Below, piece by piece: positions 16,027 through 24,552 of a stretch of DNA of 51,460 nucleotides. The stretch's first letter is position 1; every line of letters starts with the position of its first letter. The notes under the pieces were generated by a model. It searched no databases. It worked only from the letters and a program-made list of their open reading frames with translations, and had not been told where the DNA came from. Source of the stretch: JAKLHL01 sp964411885 (GTDB lineage Bacteria > Bdellovibrionota > JAFGOL01); assembly GCA_964411885.1 (NCBI GenBank), contig CAYPMK010000005.1:1-51460 (forward strand), in the 5' to 3' direction. Both the position numbers and the translations under genes were made by a program.

Positions 16027-17289
16027 TTAGTACCCTTTTCTTCCCATCATTTGATAGGTGTATTTTTTACCAAGTTCTACGCCGGGCTGATCAAAAGCAT
16101 TTATGCCCATGAATTCTCCAGTTGTCGCTGTAGCTAGTTCAAAGAACATCATTAGGGCGCCCATATTATATGCATCAAGTTTTGGCATTTCTATTTTTAT
16201 AGAGGGAACTTTATTTTCATACAAGGCCTTTTGAGTAGAGTTCATTTCTGCATCTAGCAGCTCCTTCATCGTGTGCCCAGATAGGTAAGAGAAAGCTTCT
16301 ATTTGCTCTTCGAATTCTGGTATATTAACGACGTTATTGTGTTCTTTTATACCTATGAATGTTATTAACTTATCTTTAGGTCCTTCCATGAAAAGCTGAA
16401 CTTGTGAGTGTTGGTCTGTTGCCCCCGTTGCTGGTATAGGGGTTTGTCCCTTACCATGTTTACCAAGACTTTCTGCCCAAAGTTGTACATACCACAAACT
16501 AAAATCGAACAATTTTGTTGAATAAGGCATTAGTACAGAGATATCGTAGCCCTTTAATGCATGTATATATTTTATTATTGAATATTCGAGCATTTGATTT
16601 TTTGTTAGATCATCAGTCAAGGACCTGTTTGCCATTTCTCCAGCACCTTTAAGCAAACTTTTTACGTCTATTCCTGCAACTGCTGCTGGAAGCAAACCAA
16701 CATCTGTGAGAGCACAAAATCTACCACCTATGTTTTGTGGAACATCAAGTGTTCTAAACCCCATGCTGTTTTCTAATGGCCTTAAAGCGCCTTTTTTAGG
16801 GTCTGTAGTCAGTATTATTTTTGATATAGCCTCTTTTTTACCTAATTTTTCTACTAATAATCTGTATACGACAAGGAATTGTGCCATTGTTTCTGCAGTA
16901 GAGCCTGATTTTGAGATCACATTAAAGATAGTTCTTTTTAAATCTATCGAACTTAAAAGATCTGAAAAGTAATCAGGATCAACATTATCTATAAAATGAA
17001 TTCGTATCCCTTTTTTGTTGAATTTATTGCTCAGTGCAGTGACTATTGTTTTTCCACCAAGACTTGAACCACCAATGCCAAGTATCACAAAGTCATCGGC
17101 GTTATCTTGTATCCATTTTGATGTTGATATTAGTCTTTCGGTATTTATTATGCCTTCATTTACGTCCATAAATCCTATTTCTGAAGTTTCTTTCTTGTGT
17201 TTAAGGCCTTGGATCGCTTTTTTGGCAAGCTCCTTATTCTTATCATTTACATCTTTCTCGATGATGTTTTCGCAATTGATATTGAACAT
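16027..17289 (-). CDS. pgi: Glucose-6-phosphate isomerase
   Basis: Interconverts glucose-6-phosphate and fructose-6-phosphate in glycolysis and sugar-nucleotide supply. The 420-aa protein is the short bacterial type. Seen motifs are the SIS-domain phosphate loop LGIGGSSLGG, SKSGSTAET, GGRFCALTDVGLLPA, the active-site segment TPIPATGATDQHSQVQL and the C-terminal signature FDQPGVELGK. It ends 3 nt before the start of the FHA-GGDEF gene, so the minus-strand genes engB to the cyclase form one run. Confidence 0.96.
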   Translation of the reverse strand: MFNINCENIIEKDVNDKNKELAKKAIQGLKHKKETSEIGFMDVNEGIINTERLISTSKWIQDNADDFVILGIGGSSLGGKTIVTALSNKFNKKGIRIHFIDNVDPDYFSDLLSSIDLKRTIFNVISKSGSTAETMAQFLVVYRLLVEKLGKKEAISKIILTTDPKKGALRPLENSMGFRTLDVPQNIGGRFCALTDVGLLPAAVAGIDVKSLLKGAGEMANRSLTDDLTKNQMLEYSIIKYIHALKGYDISVLMPYSTKLFDFSLWYVQLWAESLGKHGKGQTPIPATGATDQHSQVQLFMEGPKDKLITFIGIKEHNNVVNIPEFEEQIEAFSYLSGHTMKELLDAEMNSTQKALYENKVPSIKIEMPKLDAYNMGALMMFFELATATTGEFMGINAFDQPGVELGKKYTYQMMGRKGY

Positions 17290-17299
17290 TCGTAACCTC

Positions 17300-17533
17300 T
17301 TAATTGTATATTAAAGCTTGTTTGTATAAGAATAGTATAGAGCCGAACAAAAAACTCCAACAGAAAAGTACGCATATGAAGAAGACGGCTAAACCGGTCA
17401 TTACATAACGTATCTTTTTTTCTGTTTTGGGTTGTATATTGAATATACTAAAAAGAAATCGAGGTTGTAGTATTAACAATAGGCACAGATTAAATAGTAA
17501 TAATTCAATTATGGTGAGCATTGTTAATTTCAT
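17300..17533 (-). CDS. Small membrane protein of unknown function (77 aa)
   Basis: No family is recognised. Two hydrophobic segments, about residues 5-30 and 43-72, flank a short basic loop (QPKTEKKIRY). The start overlaps the engB stop (ATGA), and the gene lies 10 nt before pgi, so it is probably translated in the same message. Its placement behind a GTPase needed for ribosome assembly gives no functional clue. Confidence 0.65.
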   Translation of the reverse strand: MKLTMLTIIELLLFNLCLLLILQPRFLFSIFNIQPKTEKKIRYVMTGLAVFFICVLFCWSFLFGSILFLYKQALIYN

Positions 17534-18123
17534 TTTGTTTTAACTATTCCCTCTAAAACTTTTTTTACTTCTATTATGCCAGTTTTTTTCAATGATGATG
17601 TAAAAAATACTCTATTCTTCATATCCTGCCATAAATTGGATGTTTGGGCAAGTGTATCAGCCTTGGTCTTTAACAATGCAGAATGAGACAATTTATCTGT
17701 TTTTGTTAGTACTATTAAAACCTTTACTCCTCTGTTCATAAATAGGTTTATAAGGTCTATTTCCTCTTCTTCAATACCACGCCTTACGTCTGCAAGTATT
17801 ATGGCCAGCTTTAATTGTTCTCTATTAAAAATGTAGTCTTCAACAAGGGTTTTCCACTTTTCCCTAAGCTCCCAATTAGCTTTTGCATATCCATAACCGG
17901 GAAGGTCTGTTATAACCAACTTATTAGATAGATTGTAAAAGTTTATAGAGGCTGTTTTCCCGGGTTTTGATGATACTCTGGCTACACCTTTTATTCCTAA
18001 TAATGCGTTCAGGAACGATGATTTCCCACAATTTGATCGTCCACACAAGGTTAATTCTGGGACCATTGTCTTTGGATATGAACCCTTTTCAAAAATTGTA
18101 GCTAATAGTATACTCTTATTCAT
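17530..18123 (-). CDS. engB: Ribosome biogenesis GTPase EngB (YsxC/YihA)
   Basis: Essential GTPase for 50S assembly. All G motifs are present: G1 GRSNCGKSS, G2 region KPGKTASINFY, G3 DLPGYGYA, G4 TKTDK. The length of 197 aa is standard. The ATG at 18123 (MNKSILLA) is chosen over 18141 because AAGGA lies 5-6 nt upstream and a TATAAT box (18147-18152) would start transcription only a few nt before 18141. The next gene overlaps its stop by 4 nt. Confidence 0.95.
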   Translation of the reverse strand: MNKSILLATIFEKGSYPKTMVPELTLCGRSNCGKSSFLNALLGIKGVARVSSKPGKTASINFYNLSNKLVITDLPGYGYAKANWELREKWKTLVEDYIFNREQLKLAIILADVRRGIEEEEIDLINLFMNRGVKVLIVLTKTDKLSHSALLKTKADTLAQTSNLWQDMKNRVFFTSSLKKTGIIEVKKVLEGIVKTK

Positions 18124-18146
18124 GATTTTCCTTGATACCAAGTCAA

Positions 18147-18175
18147 ATTATAGTATGTAGTTATATAAATTGAAA
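18147..18175 (-). promoter_or_regulatory. Possible sigma-70 promoter for engB
   Basis: On the minus strand TTTCAA (18170-18175), a 17-nt spacer and a consensus TATAAT (18147-18152). The -35 is poor (3 of 6), the -10 perfect. Predicted transcription starts near 18140, giving a leader of about 17 nt to the ATG at 18123. Confidence 0.45.
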
Positions 18176-18186
18176 GGAGTCTTGAT

Positions 18187-18987
18187 ATGGAATTTTTATT
18201 TAGCATAGTTGGCAATAGGCTTACCATAAGTCTTAATGGAACTATAGATGGAAAGTTCAAACTTACCAGAGAACTTAATAAGATATTAAAGGATAACGAC
18301 CATATATCAGAGGTAGTCTTTGTACTTAGAAAAGTTAAAGAAATGAATGAGGATGGCATAAAAGTTTGGTCAGAAGAAATAGGTAAACTTGCAGAAACTG
18401 GCTATGTGCTTACTTTTATAGAGTGTCCCAACAGACTTCTTGACCCGATCTTGAAAATGGACAAAGGCAACTCTCGTGCGATAAGGTCTTTTGTCGTTAC
18501 TTATTATTGTTCATCATGTAACGAGGAGTATCCTCAGTTGATAAACACGAGTTCTATGACGCTGTCATTCAATTCTTATACAAAACCCCATTGTCCTAAT
18601 TGCGACAAGAGGCTTTCGCTAGATATAACAGAAGATGAAGTTGAGAGGATAATAAGTTTATTGCCGGTAATAGATTCATACAGGGAAAGAAGGAAGTACC
18701 CAAGATTTGATGTTTCAGCTAGCAATTTTAGAACTACTATAACAAAGAAGAGCGACGGTGAGTCACATTCTTTTACTCTGGTCAACTTTAGTGAGGCCGG
18801 TTTATGCTTGAGAGGCAAGCACTTTTATACTCCCGGTGAAAATGTAGCTATTGAGTTTTCTCACAAGGGACACAAGGTACAGAGTGAAGGCGTGGTAGTA
18901 TGGTATTCAATGGAATCTGATTCAGAATATCTTATGGGTCTTTCTTTGTGGACTAAAGACCTGTTTAATACGCTTATTAAACTTTAA
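18187..18987 (+). CDS. STAS-like / zinc-ribbon / PilZ domain protein
   Basis: A 266-aa soluble protein that appears to join three modules. Residues 1-~95 have a STAS-like (anti-sigma antagonist) alpha/beta pattern. C108, C111, C136 and C139 form two CxxC pairs, a likely zinc ribbon. Residues ~168-266 are a PilZ domain with RxxxR (R169, R173) and NxSxxG (N200-G205), the c-di-GMP binding motifs. It probably senses c-di-GMP and binds a partner through the N terminus; the target is unknown. AAGGAG (18173-18178) is 8 nt before the ATG. The STAS label is by pattern only. Confidence 0.78.
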   Translation: MEFLFSIVGNRLTISLNGTIDGKFKLTRELNKILKDNDHISEVVFVLRKVKEMNEDGIKVWSEEIGKLAETGYVLTFIECPNRLLDPILKMDKGNSRAIRSFVVTYYCSSCNEEYPQLINTSSMTLSFNSYTKPHCPNCDKRLSLDITEDEVERIISLLPVIDSYRERRKYPRFDVSASNFRTTITKKSDGESHSFTLVNFSEAGLCLRGKHFYTPGENVAIEFSHKGHKVQSEGVVVWYSMESDSEYLMGLSLWTKDLFNTLIKL

Positions 18988-19011
18988 TACATTATTAGAA
19001 GGAGAATGCAC

Positions 19012-20229
19012 ATGAAGGTTCTAGTAATTAATTGTGGGAGTTCGTCTGTAAAGTTCCAGTTCGTAGAGACCCAGACAAAAGAAAAACTCGCTTGGGGTAT
19101 TGCAGAAAGAATAGGGGAAAAAGATGCTCTTTTTACCTATAAGAACAATAAAGGTTTTGCTATATCCAAAGAAAAAACTGTTTTTGTAGATCACGAAAAG
19201 GCAATACAAACCATAGTCGATCATCTACAAAATGAAAAATGTGGAGTTATAAAGAGTGTAGACGATATAGAAGGCATTGGGCACAGAGTCGTACATGGAG
19301 CAGAAGAATTTTGTTCTTCTGTTAAGATAACAAACGATGTAATTGCTTCTTTAAAAAAGTATACCTTTTTAGCACCTTTACATAATCCAGCTAACATCAT
19401 CGGTATAGAAGTGTGCAGAAAATTATTCCCAGAGCATACGCAATGTGGTGTTTTTGATACAGCATTCCATCAAAAAATGCCGAAGCACGCATTCTTATAC
19501 GCTATACCTCAGGAATATTATAAAAAGCACATGATAAAAAGATATGGCTTTCATGGTACATCACACCGCTTTGTATCAAGATTAGCAGCAGAAAAAATGA
19601 ACAGGGATATTAAGGACCTTAAAATAATAACTTGTCATCTTGGTAACGGAGCAAGTATTGCCGCTATAAAAGGTGGCGTTAGTGTAGATACATCTATGGG
19701 ACTTACACCAGTAGAAGGTCTTGTGATGGGAACAAGATCTGGTGATATGGACCCAGCACTTCCTCTTTTTATGATGGAGAACTTACAGATGTCCATCAAG
19801 GACGTTAATGCTGTTATAAACAAGAAGAGCGGCATCCTTGGTATTAGTGGTAAGTGTAGCGATATGAGAGAATTGAATGATCTTATAGCATCAGGAGATG
19901 CAGATTCAAAACTAGCCCTTGATATATACTGCTACAGACTTAAAAAATATATAGCTTCTTATGCAGCGGCGATGGGTGGAGTTGATGCCTTAGTCTTTAC
20001 AGGTGGTATAGGAGAGAATGATGAGTTCGTTAGAGAATATTCAACTGATGGATTGGAGTTCATGGGTATAAAATTGGACAAGAAAAAGAACTTTGAGCTT
20101 AATAGAAAAGAGGCGCTTATATCTACTACAGATTCTAAAGTCCCTATATTCATAATACCGACAAACGAGGAGCTTGTTATAGCTCTTGATACAGAAAAGA
20201 TCATAAAAGGTGATAAGGTTGACTATTAA
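19012..20229 (+). CDS. ackA: Acetate kinase
   Basis: Interconverts acetyl phosphate + ADP with acetate + ATP. The ASKHA-fold signatures are clear: VLVINCGSSSVKFQ at the N terminus, YGFHGTSHRFV, CHLGNGASIAAI, DTSMGLTPVEGLVMGTRSGDMDP and FTGGIGEN. The ATG at 19012 is chosen over 19006 because GGAG (19001-19004) is 7 nt from the former and only 1 nt from the latter; it also gives the usual family N terminus. Length 405 aa is standard. No pta gene is adjacent. Confidence 0.97.
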   Translation: MKVLVINCGSSSVKFQFVETQTKEKLAWGIAERIGEKDALFTYKNNKGFAISKEKTVFVDHEKAIQTIVDHLQNEKCGVIKSVDDIEGIGHRVVHGAEEFCSSVKITNDVIASLKKYTFLAPLHNPANIIGIEVCRKLFPEHTQCGVFDTAFHQKMPKHAFLYAIPQEYYKKHMIKRYGFHGTSHRFVSRLAAEKMNRDIKDLKIITCHLGNGASIAAIKGGVSVDTSMGLTPVEGLVMGTRSGDMDPALPLFMMENLQMSIKDVNAVINKKSGILGISGKCSDMRELNDLIASGDADSKLALDIYCYRLKKYIASYAAAMGGVDALVFTGGIGENDEFVREYSTDGLEFMGIKLDKKKNFELNRKEALISTTDSKVPIFIIPTNEELVIALDTEKIIKGDKVDY

Positions 20230-20296
20230 GATAGGTCTTGACAGGTAAAAGGCCATGCGATTTAAGTGTTTTGAATTATTTAGGAGGAAAAGGAAT

Positions 20297-21457
20297 ATGA
20301 CAGGAGATTTTATTTTTACGTCTGAATCAGTTACAGAAGGTCACCCAGATAAAATAGCTGATCAGATATCTGATTCAATACTTGAGGCAATGTTAAAAGA
20401 CGACCCTGAGTCTAGAGTAGCATGCGAGACCTTGGTTACTACAGGTATGGCTGTGATAGCTGGAGAAATAACAACTAATACTTATGTTGATATGCCTTCA
20501 ATAGTTAGAGCTACTATAAAGAGAATAGGCTATACACATTCAGATATGGGTTATGATTGGGAAACTTGTGCAGTTATGACGAGTATAGACAAGCAGTCCC
20601 CAGATATAGCTATGGGCGTTGATGAGGGTAATGGCCTGCACAAAGAACAAGGCGCAGGAGATCAGGGAATGATGTTTGGCTTTGCTTGTAAGGATACAGA
20701 TGTCTTAATGCCAGCACCTATATATTATTCACATTTACTCGCTAAGCAACTTTCAGAAGTAAGAAAGAGTGGCAGAATATTGGAATTAAGACCAGATGGA
20801 AAAACTCAGGTGACAGTTAGGTATGAGAACAACAAGCCTGTTGAAATAACAACTGTAGTTGTTTCTACACAACATGCAGAAACAATAACTCACAAAAAAC
20901 TACAGGATATGATCGTAGAAGAGGTAATAAAAAAGACACTTCCTGTTAATTTGTTAAAGAATCCAACTTATTATGTTAATCCTACTGGAAGATTCGTAGT
21001 AGGAGGTCCACAGGGAGATTGTGGTTTAACAGGTAGAAAAATAATAGTAGATACATATGGTGGTTTTTCAAGACACGGCGGTGGGGCTTTTTCTGGCAAG
21101 GATCCTTCAAAAGTGGATCGTTCTGCCGCATATGCAGCAAGATACATTGCAAAAAATATAGTCGCTGCAGGTCTTGCTGAAAGGTGCGAGATAGAACTAG
21201 CCTATGCAATAGGTGTTGCTGAACCACTATCGATAATGGTAGAAGATTTTGGTACATCAAAATGTGACAATAAAAAGTTGGTTAATGCTGTAAGAGAGCT
21301 TTTCCCTATTAAACCAGCAGACATAATAAGAGAACTTAATCTTAAATATGTCCCTTACAGTAAAACAGCTGCGTATGGACATTTTGGTAGAGAAGAAGAA
21401 GGCTTTACATGGGAAAAACTAGATAGAGTACAGGCTCTTAAAGATTTCTGTAAATAA
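20297..21457 (+). CDS. metK: S-adenosylmethionine synthetase
   Basis: Makes SAM from methionine and ATP. Diagnostic motifs are FTSESVTEGHPDKIADQISD, GAGDQGMMFGFAC and the P-loop-like GGAFSGKDPSKVDRSAAY. The ATG at 20297 is chosen because AGGAGG (20282-20287) is 9 nt upstream and the family N terminus follows; an upstream frame from 20255 is spurious. At 386 aa the length is typical. SAM feeds SpeD-SpeE, encoded about 6 kb away. A TTGACA (20238-20243) upstream lacks a good -10. The gene ends at a clear terminator. Confidence 0.97.
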   Translation: MTGDFIFTSESVTEGHPDKIADQISDSILEAMLKDDPESRVACETLVTTGMAVIAGEITTNTYVDMPSIVRATIKRIGYTHSDMGYDWETCAVMTSIDKQSPDIAMGVDEGNGLHKEQGAGDQGMMFGFACKDTDVLMPAPIYYSHLLAKQLSEVRKSGRILELRPDGKTQVTVRYENNKPVEITTVVVSTQHAETITHKKLQDMIVEEVIKKTLPVNLLKNPTYYVNPTGRFVVGGPQGDCGLTGRKIIVDTYGGFSRHGGGAFSGKDPSKVDRSAAYAARYIAKNIVAAGLAERCEIELAYAIGVAEPLSIMVEDFGTSKCDNKKLVNAVRELFPIKPADIIRELNLKYVPYSKTAAYGHFGREEEGFTWEKLDRVQALKDFCK

Positions 21458-21482
21458 GCTTTTAAAACTTAATATAAAAAAG

Positions 21483-21513
21483 GGCCTCAGCTTATTGCTT
21501 GAGGCCTTTTTTT
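21483..21513 (+). terminator. Intrinsic terminator after metK
   Basis: GGCCTCA (21483-21489) pairs perfectly with TGAGGCC (21500-21506), followed by seven T (21507-21513). An A-run precedes the stem, so it could also work in reverse. It is the only clear intergenic intrinsic terminator I found in the window. Confidence 0.9.
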
Positions 21514-21529
21514 AGTGTAGAGTATCTAT

Positions 21530-22522
21530 ATGTTTAAGGTTGTATTAGAAGAAATAAAAGGACAATCACCGGGGAAGACCTATATCATCCCAAGGGGTAC
21601 TACTCGTGTTGGCAGAAAGAACTCAGATATAGAGATAAGCAATGAAAGAATATCAACTTCACATGCTGAAATACATTTTAGTGGTACTAGAGTAACGATA
21701 ATAGATACTAACAGTACTAATGGAACGTATCTTAATAATAGAAAAATAAAAAGACAGGCACTCAAGGACGGAGACATAATATCTTTTGGTGGTTCTGGAG
21801 AAAAAGCTGTAACTGTTTATAAGGTTCATTTTGAAGGCGAACTTAAAAAAGTAGTTTACGTAATCAATAAAGGGATGGATTCAAAGAATAAATATCTTTA
21901 TTTGTTCCTTACTGTGTTGGCCTTTGTTTTTTTCATATGGTTGATAATACCATCAAGCGAACAGAACACCTTGAAAGATGGAGGAAAACCTTGGGAAAAA
22001 GCAGAAGAGGTTTTACCTCCTTATACGATGGGAGTGAACAGGACCATAGCTCTTGGTGATACGCTAATGTTCCCTGCTGGTGATTGGAGAACACAAGACA
22101 GCACAGATCTTGTAAAGGATTTTGGTGTATATGAACCGAGGGTATATTATGTAGAGATAATGAACCCGTTAGAGGCAAGTACAGGCTCTAATAGTTATGT
22201 GCAAGCGAACATAACTATCCAAAGGTTCAAAAAGGATTTTAGTGGTAATCCAGAAATGGAAAGAGTTAAGAACTTCATATGGCACGAAGAACATTTCCTT
22301 AAAGAGAATGGTATAAAAGATAAGTTTGCTTACGCAAAATCAAAACTAGGTACTTGGCAATGGGTTATATGGAACGACGGCGAGAAGTTCAATCTTTATG
22401 CAACCATTGTTACTAATAGAGGAAGAATAATGTTGCGTGCAGCATCTTTTGATGCATATGTGATTAAAAGGTTCTTCCAATATATTGCAGATTCCTATCA
22501 AGAAGGAAAAATGGATTTTTAA
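21530..22522 (+). CDS. FHA domain protein with a membrane segment and a periplasmic domain
   Basis: N-terminal FHA domain (about 1-100) with TRVGRKNSDIEI, RISTSHAEIHF and DTNSTNGTYL, for phosphothreonine binding. One membrane segment lies at about 124-143 (YLYLFLTVLAFVFFIWLII), followed by about 185 residues with no recognised family, ending in a mixed alpha/beta region. The FHA side should be cytoplasmic. This could read a phosphorylated partner and pass information to the periplasm. It lies after the metK terminator and its last 4 nt overlap the end of ftsQ. Confidence 0.85.
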   Translation: MFKVVLEEIKGQSPGKTYIIPRGTTRVGRKNSDIEISNERISTSHAEIHFSGTRVTIIDTNSTNGTYLNNRKIKRQALKDGDIISFGGSGEKAVTVYKVHFEGELKKVVYVINKGMDSKNKYLYLFLTVLAFVFFIWLIIPSSEQNTLKDGGKPWEKAEEVLPPYTMGVNRTIALGDTLMFPAGDWRTQDSTDLVKDFGVYEPRVYYVEIMNPLEASTGSNSYVQANITIQRFKKDFSGNPEMERVKNFIWHEEHFLKENGIKDKFAYAKSKLGTWQWVIWNDGEKFNLYATIVTNRGRIMLRAASFDAYVIKRFFQYIADSYQEGKMDF

Positions 22523-23289
22523 TACTTACCTATTACGACTACTTTATTACCCGGTAATGATGCGTCTATAGTTCTTGCTTTTTCTCCCCTATCTTCTAGA
22601 TCCTTTATGACCATAAAAGCTTTGGATAAACTAGCGTCTATATTGTCTATATCAACTTTTACTTTGAAATGGAACTTAGACGAGTATATAGATAGAACAT
22701 CTTGTTCTATTGCTAACTCTGATACTGGCTCTAATTTTTTTAGTTCAGAGATAGAATTAATTGCTCTTGGATAATTCTCTTGTTTTGAATTTATCACTAT
22801 TACATCGTTATAATGACCGGGAGTGAATTTATCTATTTTTTTGCCATCTTCGTCTATGTAGAAGAGCTCATTGTTTATCATAGCTAGTGCTTTTACTTTT
22901 TTCGGCGTTATATCTATGTTGATAGTTGAAGGCAAAGAACGTCTTACTTTTGCTTTTTTTACCCATTTATGTGAGCTTAGTTTTTTTTGTGCAGACAAGG
23001 TTGATACCTCTAAGATACCTTGTCCTGTTCGTATGCCAGATAGTTCTATTAGCTCTTTTTGTGAAACGATGGAAGGGGCTTTCACATTGATTTTCTTGAC
23101 CTTTATTGAATCAATATTATTTATTCCCCTTATGGTGTACTGGCATCCTTTGAATAGTCCAAAAAATAAAAGAGCAAGGACTATGACAAGAAGTATCCAT
23201 CTACCAATTTTTTTCTTCCCTTTTTTATTTGCTTTTATGTATATATTATCCATGCTATTAATATATAATAACGTTATATGCTTTACCAC
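22519..23289 (-). CDS. ftsQ: FtsQ/DivIB-type cell division protein
   Basis: Bitopic division protein linking FtsA/Z-ring assembly to septal murein synthases. A basic N-terminal tail (KANKKGKKK) is followed by a membrane segment at about 28-48 and a POTRA domain (about 65-135) with IVSQKELIELSGI and WVKKAKVRRSLPSTINIDI, then the FtsQ C-terminal region. The GTG at 23289 is the longest start; an ATG at 23253 is equally likely, and neither has a good Shine-Dalgarno. It lies on the opposite strand to ftsA-ftsZ, whereas in most genomes ftsQ precedes ftsA on the same strand. Confidence 0.87.
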   Translation of the reverse strand: MVKHITLLYINSMDNIYIKANKKGKKKIGRWILLVIVLALLFFGLFKGCQYTIRGINNIDSIKVKKINVKAPSIVSQKELIELSGIRTGQGILEVSTLSAQKKLSSHKWVKKAKVRRSLPSTINIDITPKKVKALAMINNELFYIDEDGKKIDKFTPGHYNDVIVINSKQENYPRAINSISELKKLEPVSELAIEQDVLSIYSSKFHFKVKVDIDNIDASLSKAFMVIKDLEDRGEKARTIDASLPGNKVVVIGKY

Positions 23290-23304
23290 AGGTGTTTTTA
23301 ACTG

Positions 23305-24552
23305 ATGGAACTTAATAATAACATTGTTGCAGGACTGGACCTTGGGACCACTAAGGTTTGTATATTGGTTGGAAGACCAACAGAGAATGGATGTGTAGAA
23401 ATAATAGGCATAGGAGAAGCTCCGTCGACAGGTATAAAAAAAGGGACGATCATAGATATAGATGCAACGGTTGAATCCATTAAGTTAGCTCTTCAACAGG
23501 CAGAACTGATGTCTGGTTATAAAATAAAAAGTGTTTTTACTGGGATAGCAGATTCTCAAATAAAGAGTTTTAACGACGGTGGAATGTGGGTCCTTAAGGG
23601 TGGCCCAATAACCCAGAACGATATAGACAAGGCAATAAAGAACACAGAACGTTCGGTTAAAGTAGATAGTAGCAGAAAAATACTACACATAATTCCTCAG
23701 GAGTTCGTGATAGATCAGCAAAGAGGTATAAGAAGTCCTTTGGGTAAATCTGGTGTTAGGCTTGAACCTAAAGTTCATATTGTCACTGCTAGTGCTAGTA
23801 CACTTGAAGATATTAAGAGATGTATTAATAAAGCAGGACTTGAATTAATTGGAGACCCAGTATTAGAACCTTTGGCTTCTGGATATGCTGTTCTTACTGA
23901 AGAGGAAAAACAGGTTGGTGTTGTTATGGTCGACATTGGTGGTGGTACTACTGATATGACCATCTTCCATGAAAACAGTCTTGTTCACTCCAGCGTTATT
24001 CCGTTGGCAGGCAACAAAATAACTTCAGATATTTCATCTTTATTAAGAATACTTAGTCCAGACGCTGAACAATTAAAGAAAAAATATGGCCATGCAATAT
24101 CAAGGCTGGCGGAGCGAGAAGAATATATAACCATAAGTACTGTTGGTGGAACAAAGAACAACCAGCAAGTAGCAAGCAACCTTTTGTCAGAAATAATACA
24201 GGCACGAGTAGAACAGATATTTGAGAGTATAGCTATAGAAATGAAAAAGAGCGGTAAGTTAAGGGATGTTTCTTGTGGGATAGTTCTTACTGGTGGATCT
24301 TCTTTACTTAGAGGCCTAAAAGAACTTGCAGAAATGTATTTTGAAGCTCCTGTTAGGATTGGTGTCCCAAAGAACTTTACTGGTTTAACGAAAATAGTAT
24401 CTAGTCCTGTTTATTCAACGGCGCTGGGACTCGTTCTGTATGGTCTTAGATACCAAAAGGTTACAAGTAGAGGTTATGTTCCAGTAAAAGGAAAAGGATT
24501 GGTGAGCAAAGCAAAAACAGCAATAAAGGTGATTTGTGATGACTACTTCTAA
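23305..24552 (+). CDS. ftsA: Cell division protein FtsA
   Basis: Actin-like ATPase that tethers FtsZ to the membrane. Motifs are AGLDLGTTKVCILVG (phosphate 1), the SHS2/1C region, MVDIGGGTTDMTIF (phosphate 2) and VLTGGSSLLRGL (adenosine). The C-terminal end is basic (KAKTAIKVICDDYF) and could serve as the membrane-targeting amphipathic helix. Length 415 aa is normal. AGGTG lies about 10 nt before the ATG. Its end overlaps ftsZ by 14 nt. Confidence 0.95.
   Translation: MELNNNIVAGLDLGTTKVCILVGRPTENGCVEIIGIGEAPSTGIKKGTIIDIDATVESIKLALQQAELMSGYKIKSVFTGIADSQIKSFNDGGMWVLKGGPITQNDIDKAIKNTERSVKVDSSRKILHIIPQEFVIDQQRGIRSPLGKSGVRLEPKVHIVTASASTLEDIKRCINKAGLELIGDPVLEPLASGYAVLTEEEKQVGVVMVDIGGGTTDMTIFHENSLVHSSVIPLAGNKITSDISSLLRILSPDAEQLKKKYGHAISRLAEREEYITISTVGGTKNNQQVASNLLSEIIQARVEQIFESIAIEMKKSGKLRDVSCGIVLTGGSSLLRGLKELAEMYFEAPVRIGVPKNFTGLTKIVSSPVYSTALGLVLYGLRYQKVTSRGYVPVKGKGLVSKAKTAIKVICDDYF

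Noticed and set aside
20238..20266. TTGACA upstream of metK as a promoter
   Set aside because: The best hexamer at 17 nt is TTTAAG, only four of six, so it is mentioned in the metK entry but not called.
20230..20296. SAM riboswitch before metK
   Set aside because: The 67-nt leader is too short and lacks a multi-helix SAM-riboswitch core or terminator.
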